A stretch of DNA of 64,000 nt from Mycoplasma zalophi (GTDB taxonomy: Bacteria; Bacillota_I; Bacilli_A; Mycoplasmatales; Metamycoplasmataceae). The stretch spans positions 496,001 to 560,000 of the forward strand of contig NZ_JAHMHI010000001.1 in the NCBI RefSeq assembly GCF_018914005.1, in the 5' to 3' direction. Shown here one piece after another: positions 43,969-53,655 of the stretch. The position numbers were made by a program, and so were the translations under genes. The notes beneath the pieces are model-generated. The model saw only the letters and a list, made by a program, of their open reading frames with translations. It was not told the origin of the DNA and did not search any database. Each line of letters starts with the position of its first letter. Positions within the stretch are counted from its first letter, which is position 1.

Positions 43969-44462
43969 TGTCAAATTACAAAATAGAAACTTACAAAATA
44001 GAACGCGTATGCGGGCTAACATATCATTGAAGAATTGCGCTGTACAATATGTTATTTATAGTGTTGCCTTCAGTTATGCTTATTTTTCTTTTAGGACATG
44101 ATATAGAATCAATATATAATTCTTATTCTCATAATTTAACTTGATGAATGTTACTTTTAATTACTTTTGGATTTTGATGAATATATGTTTTAAATACTTT
44201 ACTTTTTATTTATGTATTTAAGTGATTCGGTTTTGAGATATTTAATGTATTAATGCCTATTTCTGTAGTGCTTTTATCCTTAACCATGTCAAGTGCATTT
44301 AGCGAAGAATTATGATTTTTAAGAATCATTTTATGTATTGTTTTATTCTTTAGTTTTTATCCAACAATTTTAGTAAATAAACGAATAGCAAAAAAACAAC
44401 TGGCAAAGAAAAAACAACAAGATTTAATTCAAAGACAAAAAAATAAATCATTATTAGATTAA
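43968..44462 (+). CDS. hypothetical four-helix membrane protein
   Basis: This 164-aa protein has about four hydrophobic segments (residues ~25-45, 58-85, 92-110 and 115-135) and a basic Lys/Gln-rich C-terminal tail. Many Trp residues are encoded by UGA (WWMLLL, FGFWW). No family is recognised. TAATG overlap with thrS makes it translationally coupled. A strong terminator follows, so trpS-thrS-this gene form one operon. Confidence 0.7.
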
Positions 44463-44463
44463 A

Positions 44464-44501
44464 AAAAGAGCGAGATATTTTTAAAATATCTTGCTTTTTA
44501 C
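44464..44501 (+). terminator. terminator of the trpS-thrS operon
   Basis: GAGCGAGATATTT and AAATATCTTGCTTTT arms are near-complementary around a short loop and followed by T residues, immediately after the membrane-protein stop. Confidence 0.8.
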
Positions 44502-44519
44502 AAAAAAAGGAACAAAGAT

Positions 44520-45527
44520 ATGAAAATATTAGATAATAGTGCTATTTATTTTTCCAAAACAGCTAAAATAGCAAAAAAAACATTAAAAAATAACATTACA
44601 ACATTACAATTTTTTCAAAGAAATGATAATGTTATTTTGTGTGGTATAAATGAGGTTTTAGATATTTTAAAAAAACACACAAACACACAAAATTATAAAA
44701 TAAGTTATTTAAAAGAAGGAACCATAATTAACAACAAAGATGTTGTATTAGAATTAGAAGGTCCTTACTGAGAATTTGGTGAATTTGAAGGAATAATAGA
44801 TGGTATTTTAGCGCGTCAATCTTCAATTGCAACTAATGCTTATAGAATTAAACAAGCAGCTAGAAATAAAATAGTTGTATCAATGGCAGATCGCGCAGAT
44901 CATTATAGAAATTTAAGTGGTGATGGTTATGCAATTGAAGTTGGTGGAATAACAAATCATGCAACATATGCTTCAAGTAATTTTAAAAAAGAAAATACTT
45001 GAGGTTCAATGCCGCATGCATTAATACAAATGTTTAATGGGGATATAATTGAAGCTTGTAAAGCTTATTTAGATACTTTTAATACTGATAAATTAGTTGC
45101 TTTAGTTGATTTTCACAATGATGTAATAACGGATTCTTTAAAAGTTTTAAAGGAATTTAAAACAAATTTAAGTGCTGTTAGAGTAGATACTTCAATTTCT
45201 ATGATAGATAAAATGTTTGTAAATAACGAACAAGAATACGGGGTAACTCCAAATCAAATAAAACAATTAAGAAAAGCAATAGATAATAATGGTGGAAAAC
45301 ACGTAAAAATTATTGTGTCTAGTGGTTTTAATGCTGAAAAAATTACATATTTTGAACAAGAAAATACTCCAGTAGATATATATGGAGTTGGTGGTGCTTT
45401 AGTTAAAATATGAATTAATTTCAGTGCTGATGCAACAAAAAATAATGGAAAATTATGTGCAAAAGCGGGTAGAAAATACAGAGAAAATCCTGAACTTATT
45501 GAGTATAAAGTAACAAAAAATGATTAA
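44520..45527 (+). CDS. nicotinate phosphoribosyltransferase
   Basis: This 335-aa enzyme converts nicotinate and PRPP to nicotinate mononucleotide in NAD salvage. Family features: an N-terminal swapped barrel-sandwich part (DNSAIYFSKTAKIAKKTL), LEGPYWEFGEFEGIIDGILARQSSIAT with the substrate-adjacent region, the catalytic-region His in DRADHYRNL, AIEVGGITNHATYASSN, and the PRPP/phosphate-binding end IIVSSGFNAEKI and IYGVGGALV. Three UGA-Trp codons occur. AAAAGGAACAAAGAT lies before the ATG. It is a single gene, shorter than Bacillus PncB (~490 aa) and of the mollicute/Thermoplasma-like short type. Confidence 0.9.
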
Positions 45528-45629
45528 TTTACAACTGAAACGATTTTATAAATTACATTTGTAATATTAAATAATTAACTACAAAATAAAGTCTATATTA
45601 ATAAAACAAAACTATATTATAATATAGTT

Positions 45630-47301
45630 GTGAAATCGAGAAAATTTAAGAAAAAAATTAAAAAGAGCAGCGTGCTTGTTTTTAGTGCACTCTTAGCAGC
45701 AATGCCATTGCTTGCAGTATCCTGTAAGTATGAAGAACTGAATAAAAATGAACAAACACAAAACTTAATTTGAGAAAATAAAATTAAAAACAAAGAATTT
45801 ACCAAATATTTTAGAAATACAAGATACAGCTGATGTGAATTTTTATTATTCTTCATGGGGAATACAACCATTTTATAATTTAATTCGACTTGCGATGCTT
45901 TCTAAACAAAATGTAAAATTTTATGTTGATAATGATAGAGAATTTCAAAACTCTTTAAATGTAGAAAAATTTTTAGATTTTTTAAATAACAAAAGAAAAA
46001 CCAATAACACTACACAAAATACAATTGACATTTTAAAAGAAAGTAGTGAATATGATTATTATGAAATCACAGATAAATATGCAAAAGAAAATAAAGATAA
46101 AAAATAAATGTTTTTCTTAATTCAGACCACATAACAAATCATATATGAAGAAAGTATTATGATTCGCTTACTAAGTTATCAGAAAATAAAAATGTAAATT
46201 TAATAGCAATTGAAGACTCAGATTTATTGGGTGATTTTTTCTATGATTCATTTTGAAATACAGAAGAATTTAAAGATTTATGATTTGATAAAGAAAAAAA
46301 TGAATGAATGATACCTGCAAATGGAAGAATAAGTAGACAAAATCAGTATCTTTTAGCAAATACAATTGACAATTTAAAATTGTTTTTTAGTAGTGAAATT
46401 TTAAGTACAAAATTAATAAATTTAGGATTTAAAACGTTTATTCATTTTTTAATGATGAAAATAAAACATTAAAGGATATTATTTTTTCAGAAAGAGAAAA
46501 TCAAAAGAATAAACCAAAAAGGTTATTTTTATATTGACCTGAAATAATTGGTTTAGACTGGAAAAAAGAAAAATCAATTGTTGATAAAGTAAAACAAACG
46601 AAAAATAAACCAACTTTAATCGTTTTAGGAACAAGTAGTGCAAAAAATGATATTAATAATTTAGATATTATTGTAAAAAAATACTCAGAAACATACAGTA
46701 TTTTTTGCAAAGGCCACCCTGGTTCAAATTATATTTCTAGAAATATTGAATTAAGATTTAGAGATGGTGAAAAGAATTTAGTAAATGTTTTAGAATCACA
46801 AATTCAATCTGAAGAATTAACTACAAACCACGCAACAGAAGAAAATGGCTTATATTTTGATAAATGAATTGGATTAGATAGCATTTCTAGTGCATTATAT
46901 GTAATAGATAATAATAAAAACACTATTGAAGATTTACTTGCTGTATATGACCTTAAAAAAGGTGAATTTGAAAAATCATTTTGAGCGTGTTTTTGCTGAG
47001 TGTGGCAATCGTTTTAATCGTTTTAGCTGCTTTTTCAGGTTATAAAAGAATGTATGAAGGACCTATTTGAATCACACAACTTTATCATTTAATTAATTGA
47101 CAAGCAAGAGATATACAAGATGTTATTTACAACATAAAAATTGGATATATAGTTTCATCTACTTTTACTACATTAATAAGCATCACTTTTCTCACAACAT
47201 TTTATTTCTTTTATGTACACAATTACATTTCTAAGAAATATTGTTTAGTAACTAAAATACAAACAAAAATAAGTAAAAAAAATATTCAAATAAAAAAATA
47301 A
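45630..47301 (+). pseudogene. decayed lipoprotein gene, possible sialyltransferase-like enzyme
   Basis: The start is GTG, 6 nt after a TATAAT box (45618-45623). The first frame encodes a signal and lipobox (LLAAMPLLAVSC). The reading then needs shifts at about 45770-45790 (A-rich), 46095-46104 (A6), 46446-46450 (T6) and 46970-46990 (A5/T5) to give one continuous ~555-aa protein ending in a membrane helix (LLSVAIVLIVLAAFSGYKRM). Frame 2 carries YSIFCKGHPGSNYISRNI and later IGLDSISSALYVI, which recall the KGHP and SSLYF segments of family 80 sialyltransferases. So it was probably a lipid-anchored glycosyltransferase-like protein. Neighbouring genes are intact, which argues against general sequencing error. 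The family call is tentative. Confidence 0.65.
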
Positions 47302-47335
47302 CAAAACCAAAAAGAAAAGGGTTTTGTTATTTTTT
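47293..47335. terminator. bidirectional terminator between the decayed gene and rsmA
   Basis: AATAACAAAACC and GGGTTTTGTTATT arms with an A-rich loop and T6 tail; the - strand version also ends in T7 and lies just past the rsmA stop. Confidence 0.8.
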
Positions 47336-47345
47336 AATGTTTAAA

Positions 47346-48116
47346 TTATATTTCATTAAATTCTTTAAAAAGCATTTTGAAGGTTTCTAAATTAAATTCC
47401 TGTGCTCTTGTGTTTTCATTTAAATTTAATAAGTTAAATTTCGATAAAATCGTTTCTTTTGAGTATTTTATCAGTAAATTGTTGAGTAATTTCTTTCTTT
47501 TAAAAGAAAAACAAAGTTTTATAAATTCTAGAAATTCAGCTGTATTAAATTCAATATCATGTTTAAATTCAAAATATACAACACTTGATCACACTTTTGG
47601 AGCGGGATTAAAAGCATTAGGGCTTACATCGAATAATTTTTTTACGTTGCAAAAATAATTACTTGAAACAGTTAATTTTGAGTAATTTTTTGTTGATGGT
47701 TCAGCAATTATTCTTTGAGCTACTTCTTTTTGCATTAAAATTATTGCTTTTGAAAATTTGTCATAATTATCAAATATTTTAAATAAAATATCACTTGTTA
47801 TATAGTAAGGAATATTTGCAACAATGACTGAATTTTTTTCAATTGATGACAAATTTTCTTTTAAAAAATCAGCATGAATTAACTCAAAATTATCATCTTT
47901 TATATCGCTTTGCAAAATTTCTATCATATCTTTATCTATTTCATATGCAATTACTTTTTTGGCTTTTTTTACAAGCAATTTAGTTAAAGCGCCTTGACCG
48001 GGACCAATTTCAATTACGGTTTTATTTTCAATATCAGTTGCATTTGCAATTTTAAAAAGAATATTTTTATCTTCTAGAAAATTTTGTCCTAAAGATTTTT
48101 TTGCTTTTATTTGCAT
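47346..48116 (-). CDS. rsmA: 16S rRNA dimethyladenosine methyltransferase
   Basis: This 256-aa KsgA-type enzyme dimethylates two adjacent adenines in the 3' hairpin of 16S rRNA. KKSLGQNFL (5-13) is the family N-terminus, IGPGQGALTKLL the SAM-binding motif I, and NIPYYITSDILFK motif IV with the catalytic N-(L/I)-P-Y. RFAPxPKV-like NAFNPAPKVWS follows. One UGA-Trp codon. It overlaps tatD by 10 nt, and the tatD-rsmA order is common in Gram-positive-type genomes. Confidence 0.95.
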
Positions 48117-48877
48117 TTTATTTTAAATACTTTCTCTACATTATTTTCAACTTGTTTTATTAAGGTATTTTCTGAAATCATTTTTAATGCAGCTATAAAT
48201 TTATAAGTATATTTTACATAAGGACTTTTATTTTCTTTTCCACGCATAGGAGTTGGTGCTAAATAAGGTGTGTCAGTTTCAACAAAAATGCGATCAAGAG
48301 GTATATTTTTAACTGCTTCTTGTGTATCTTTTGCATTTTTAAAAGTAACTACTCCTGAAATAGAAAAATAAACATTAGGATTTTTTAATAAAACTTCCAC
48401 ATCGTCTTTGTTACCCGAAAATGAGTGAAAAATAAAAATCATATCTTTATATTCTTCTCTAAAAACAAATTCAATAGCATCTTCCATTGCATCTCTAATG
48501 TGTAACATAACTGGTATATTATGTTTTTTTGCAACCTCAACTTGACTAATTAGTGAAATTAATTGTTCTTCTTTTGAAGGTGTATTATCATAGTGATAAT
48601 CTAAACCTATTTCTCCTATCGCTATTACGTCTTTTGTAATTATTTTTTCAAGATCTAATCCATCTTGCATACCATTTGATTCATTGGGATGAATCCCGAT
48701 AATAGGATATACAAAATCTAATTTTGAACTTAGGTTAATAGTTTCTAAAGAATTATTAAGATTAGTTCCCACCATAAAAAGTAATTGCATTTCTTCTCGA
48801 TATCAATCATTACAAATTTGTACGGGATCTTCAAAATATTCTTTAAATGGATGTGTGTGTATGTCAATATATTTCAT
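48107..48877 (-). CDS. tatD: TatD family metal-dependent hydrolase
   Basis: This 256-aa TIM-barrel DNase has the metal-binding His pair HTH (residues 7-9), GEIGLDYHYD with Glu, HIRDAMEDA, FHSFSG and ETDTPYLAPTPMRGK with the C-terminal Asp. TatD proteins are 3'-5' DNases in repair or DNA turnover. The ATG at 48875-48877 is favoured because a shorter frame would remove the HTH motif. One UGA-Trp codon. It is cotranscribed with rsmA and diverges from the PepV-like gene. Confidence 0.93.
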
Positions 48878-48936
48878 ATTATTCCTTTTTTTATATAAAC
48901 AATTATAATTTAAAGTATATATTAATGAGGAGAATT

Positions 48937-50301
48937 ATGGACAACATTATTAAATATAAACAAACTAAAGAAGAATTTGACAAAATGATTCAACAAATTG
49001 CTGAGTTATGTAAAATTCCTTCTGTTTCAGTTACAAATTTAGAAAATGAATTTCCGTTTGGAAAAGAAGTAGACAATGCTTTAAATTATGTTTTAAATTT
49101 ATCAAAAGAATTTGGATTTAAAACTTTTAAAGATGCCAAAAATCGTTATGGTTTCGTGGAAATTGGTTCAGGTAAAAAACTTATTGGTATTTTATGTCAT
49201 TTAGATGTTGTACCTAGTGGAGATGATTCACAATGAGAAAGTGCTGCTTTTGAGCCATTAATTAAAGAAGATGAAATTTTTGGAAGAGGTACTTTAGACG
49301 ATAAAGGTCCATCAATTATAACTTTACATGCAATGAAATATATTCTTGATAATAATTTAATTGACGATAATTACACAATTAGAGCTATTTTTGGTTTAAG
49401 CGAAGAAACAACCATGGAATCCATGAAATTTTATTTAAAAGATTTTGGTTATCCAGATTTAGGATACACACCAGATGGAGAATGACCACTTGTTTTTGCT
49501 GAGAAGTTAATTTTTGATTATAACTTAAAATTTGACCAATATCAGGATCTAAAATTATATGCAGGTGAAGTTTATAATCAAATACCTGACGCACTTGTTG
49601 TTGAAACAAAAGAAGCAAATGATTTAATTAAATTGTTTAAAAAAGAAGATATTGAAATTTTAGATACAAATAAATTTTTAGTAAAAGGTATTGCAGGTCA
49701 TGGATCAACACCAGCAGCAGGTGATAATGCTATTTTAAAATTTATAAAAACTGTTGTTGAACATGATAAAAAATATCTTGAAAATGATTTTTTCAAATAC
49801 ATGTATTTAAACTTTAAAAATAATGATTTTTCAATGCCTGATTTATTTTTTAACTATGAAGATGAAAGTGGAGTTTTAACTTCAAATCCCGCAATTTTAA
49901 GAACTGAAAATAATGAATATATTATTGGTTTTGATATGCGTGTACCTGCTAAAAAAACACCAGAACTAGTAACAAAAGATTTGCTACATTATTTAGATGT
50001 ACATGAATACAAATATACATTTGAAATGGTGGGATCTAAAAATGCTAAATATATAGCACCCGATTCTGAACTTGTGCAAACATTAATGAATGTATATAGA
50101 CAAATTACTGGAAATTATGAAGAAAGACCAATAGCAATTGGTGGTGGAACTTACGCAAGAACTTTTGAAAATTGTGTTGCTTTTGGTGCAACCACTAAAA
50201 TGGAACTTATGCATGCTCCAAATGAAAGATTCACATTTAAAGAAATAAAAATGGACTTAGAAATCTATATAAACGCTTTAAAAGAATTACAAAAATTATA
50301 A
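48937..50301 (+). CDS. PepV-like M20 metallo-dipeptidase
   Basis: This 454-aa dipeptidase of the Sapep/PepV type removes residues from dipeptides. CHLDVVPSGD gives the first metal His with Asp, GRGTLDDKGP the bridging Asp, FGLSEET the catalytic Glu-Glu pair, and the C-terminal GGTYARTFENCVAFG and ELMHAPNE the last metal His. Two UGA-Trp codons. The ATG at 48937 has AGGAGAATT upstream; a longer frame from 48847 has no site. Together with pip and pepO it suggests growth on peptides. Confidence 0.92.
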
Positions 50302-50337
50302 AAATAAAAAATACCTATTCATTTAGGTATTTTTTTC
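50302..50337. terminator. bidirectional terminator between convergent genes
   Basis: AAATACCT and AGGTATTT arms with a 7-nt loop; T7 on the right ends the peptidase transcript, and the A-rich left side gives a T-run for the Nudix transcript. The arms overlap the Nudix stop. Confidence 0.8.
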
Positions 50338-50764
50338 ATATATCAAATGGTTGAATATCATTTAAAAAATTCTGACAGGTTTCTAAATGTTTTTTATCTT
50401 CTTTATAACTTAAAGTTTCATATGCTTCTGAAAGCGTTACTCATTTAGCTTCAGTAATTTCTTCTTCTTGTTTTGTTATTTTTTTACTTGTGGGGATACC
50501 AATGAAATAAATAACTTCTTTGGGTATATTGTCGTATATCACATACTTACTTCTTAGTCTGATTTCATTTGTTGCAAATGGTATTGCTTTAATACCTGTT
50601 TCTTCTAAGACTTCACGTATTGCTGTTTGTTCTTCTGTTTCGTTTTTTTCAACATGACCTTTTGGAAATCCTCAGTGAGTTCTTTGATTAACAATTAACA
50701 CTTCAGTTTCTTTATTTTTGTTTAAATCAAATAAAATCAAACCACAAGACTTTTCTTTTTTCAT
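50315..50764 (-). CDS. Nudix hydrolase, diadenosine tetraphosphatase-like
   Basis: This 149-aa protein was recovered by reading UGA as Trp. The Nudix box is complete: G(44)HVEKNETEEQTAIREVLEETGI fits G-x5-E-x7-R-E-U-x-E-E-x-G-U. The N-terminal KSCGLILFDL and the WGFPKGH just before the box are typical of Ap4A hydrolases (bis-5'-nucleosyl tetraphosphatase, asymmetrical). GGAGGT lies 4-5 nt before the ATG. It probably removes dinucleoside polyphosphates or other damaged nucleotides. Confidence 0.85.
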
Positions 50765-50787
50765 AATACCTCCAAGCCAATAAAAAA

Positions 50788-50864
50788 TGGCGATCACGAA
50801 GGGAATTGAACCCATGACCACAAACTTAGGAGGTTTGTGCTCTATCCTACTGAGCTACGTGACC
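50788..50864 (-). tRNA. tRNA-Arg (anticodon CCT)
   Basis: The - strand sequence folds as a cloverleaf: acceptor GGTCACG with CGTGATC (one G-T pair), D-arm GCTC...GAGC, anticodon stem CAAAC/GTTTG with loop CTCCTAA (anticodon CCT, reading AGG), T-arm ATGGG-TTCAATT-CCCTT (one T-T mismatch), discriminator G and an encoded CCA. It stands alone just upstream of the Nudix gene. Confidence 0.92.
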
Positions 50865-50982
50865 ACTATTATTATTTTATTATAAATTATATTTTAATAA
50901 AACTTATATAAAAACATAAAATTAATTTATTAAAATCAGCATTAAAATAAAATTAAAATAAACACCTAAGTTGCTTTTTTGC

Positions 50983-50988
50983 TATAAT
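50983..50988 (+). promoter_or_regulatory. -10 box of a probable leaderless transcript
   Basis: TATAAT lies 8 nt before the ATG of the PQ-loop gene, so the RNA should begin at or next to the start codon; no ribosome-binding site is present. TTGCTT upstream may serve as -35. Confidence 0.5.
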
Positions 50989-50996
50989 CATTGAAT

Positions 50997-51719
50997 ATGG
51001 ATACATTTTTAAAAATTGGCGAAGTGTTCGGATGATTCGGAGCATTTGCAACTGTATTTCTAGGATTACCACAATTAATAAAATTAATAAGAGAAAAAAG
51101 CGTAGGAAAGGTTAAATTTGTAAGTTTTTGAGTATTTTATTGAGGATTATTCGCTTGGGTTTTATTCGGAACATTTTTACCGGGCGGATTAGTTCAAGTT
51201 TCTATCTCAAACTTATTATGTATTTATATATATTCAGCTGTTATTTTTTATTTATATTATTATGATGAAAATATTGGTAAATTAAAAAATAACAAAAAAA
51301 TTATCTTGCTGAATGTAAGTATAATTATCGGAGTTTTTTGTATTTTGTCAACAGCGATGACAATATATGGAATTATCCCTAATACACAAAAGATTCACAA
51401 TTCAGTTGTACAAATGATTTTGGGAATAACAATTCCATCATTTACCTGTTTAGCATTCATGCCACAAGTATTTTATAGTTTTCAAACAAAAAACTTTGCA
51501 GGAATAAGTGCATATATGGTGCTGATGTTTATTATGAACAATGTTTTTTGAATAATATACTGAGTATCAAGACTAGTAGAACAACACACATATGCATTTG
51601 CGATATCACTTGGATGACAAATATTTAGTTTAATAATATTTAGTGTTCAAATGATATATACAATTGAGTATTATGTTAAACTTAGAAAAACAAAAATTAA
51701 AATAAAAAGCCACTCATAA
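50997..51719 (+). CDS. PQ-loop repeat membrane protein
   Basis: This 240-aa protein has about seven hydrophobic segments. Two PQ motifs are visible: FLGLPQLIKLIREKSVGKV (residues 21-39) in the first half, and LAFMPQVFYSFQTKNFAGIS in the second, the double PQ-loop arrangement of SWEET/PQ-loop transporters. UGA codons supply most Trp residues. Such proteins carry sugars or amino acids, but the substrate cannot be told here. The start is probably leaderless. Confidence 0.8.
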
Positions 51720-51734
51720 ATAGCGGCTTTTTTG
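51704..51734. terminator. bidirectional terminator between PQ-loop gene and pepO
   Basis: AAAAAGCCACT and AGCGGCTTTTT arms with one mismatch around a short loop; it overlaps the PQ-loop stop and lies 1-2 nt past the pepO stop on the other strand. Confidence 0.75.
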
Positions 51735-53645
51735 TTATCAAATTTTTACTCTTTTTTCTGGAGATACATACATTTTATCTCCTTCTTTTATATCGAATTC
51801 TTCATAGAATTCATCCATATTTGAAAGTTGTATATTAGCTCTTAATTTTGTTAATGAGTGAACATCTGTAAGAAGTAGTAATTCAGCATATTTAGGTAAA
51901 TATTTAGCTCTTCAGATTGTTGCATAGTTAATCATAAATTCTTTTGCGTTAAAATCTTTTTGCATTTTAGCAGATTCAAAAGCACAAGCAACTCCACCGC
52001 AATCAGCAATATTTTCAGATACTGTTAATTTTCCATTACTAATTCCATACTCTGTTTCTATTCCATCAAACAATTCAATCATTTTTTGTTCTTTTTCTTT
52101 TAGATTTTCATAATCTTTTTCAGTTCATCAATTTTTGATGTTTCCATTTTCATCAAAATTTGCACCATTATTATCAAAACCATGTGAAATTTCATGAGCC
52201 ATAACTGTACCAATACCCCCGAAATTTTGTGAAGAAGATTGATCTATTGAATAAAAAGGAGCTTGTAAAATAGCTGCTGGGAAAACTATTTTATTATCTG
52301 TTGGTGAGTAATATGCATTTATCATAGCGGGTGACATACTTCATAAAGTTTTGTCTTTTGTTTTTAAGTATTTATTTAAATTTTCTTCAACAGCTAATTT
52401 TCTAAAGTTTAAAAGGTTTTCAATTAGGTTTGAACCTTTTTGATAAGTTTTTGTCACCATAAAATCGTAATAAGCATTAATTTTATCTGGATATCCTACA
52501 TAAGCTTTAAAACTTGAAAGTTTTTTTTGTGCTTGTTCAATTGTTTCTTTTGATAATCAAGTATTTTCAGATAATCTTTTTTGATATACCTTTATCATTT
52601 CTGAAACCATTTTTTCAACATCTTGTTTTGCTTTTGGCCCGAAATATGTTTCACCATAAAATTTACCAAATACCATACTAAATTCAGATAAAGCTAAATT
52701 TCTTGCTGAAAGTTGTTTTTCAGTGGCTTCTTTTACACCTGTAAATCCACGACGGAATTCACCTGCTAAAACTCTCATTTCATCGGTTAAAAATGGTGCA
52801 AAATTATAAATAGCATGAATTAATAATCTTGCTTTGTAATTTTCAAAATTTTCTTTTGTAAAAATATTGTCAAAATTTTCTAAAAATTGTGGATACATTA
52901 CATTAGCAAATTCAACTTTATTATTTAAAAGATCTTCAACTACAGAAATTATGTCAATATTTTTAACTTGTTTTTTAATTTCTTCTGAAGTCATTATGTT
53001 TGCAATATTTAGTATTTCTGCTCCAAATTCAGGACTTGGTGTGTATTGTCATAATGATTCATCAAAGTTTAATGCTTTTTGAATTAATTCTTCAGCGTCA
53101 TTATCTTTGTAGTCAAATTTTGCTAAAAGTTTTTTAGTAGATTCTTCAAATAATTTATATAATGCAGCTTTTTTTTCTTCATTTTCATACATATTTTTAG
53201 CTGGTAATATAGTTGATGGATTACCCATGTATAAAATTTCTTGTTCTGAATTTTTTAAATTTGTATATACTTCAACTTCTATTGGAAGATATAAACCTAT
53301 GTAATGCATTTTTTTGTAATTTTTAAACACATCATCAAAAGATTTTAAACTGTTAATGAAATCTAAAATATTTTGAACAGGTTTTTTTCCTAGTTCTTCT
53401 CTTTTATCTCAGTCATTAGCCATTTTATATAACTTAATCATTTCAGTTAATTTTGGGTAATTAGTAGGGATTGTTGTTAAATCATTAGATCATTTTTCTA
53501 TAAGTTCTTTTTGTAATTCTTCTACTTGATCATGTAGAATCATGAATGTTCCTGTTGCTGTTTTATCAGCTCTAATTTTTGCTGATTTTAATCATTCTCC
53601 ATTTACTGCTTCATAAAAATCATTTTTTAATAATTCTTTATCCAT
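51735..53645 (-). CDS. pepO: M13 family zinc endopeptidase
   Basis: This 636-aa neprilysin-like endopeptidase has the zinc motif HEISH in [16 protein letters not shown], the third ligand Glu in ENIADCGG, the substrate-binding NAYYSP (family N-A-(Y/F)), and the end region [18 protein letters not shown]. No signal peptide is seen, so it is cytoplasmic, like lactic-acid-bacterial PepO that cuts oligopeptides after uptake. Many UGA-Trp codons. GGAGAATAA precedes the ATG. It follows smc in the same direction by 10 nt. Confidence 0.94.
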
Positions 53646-53655
53646 ATTTATTCTC

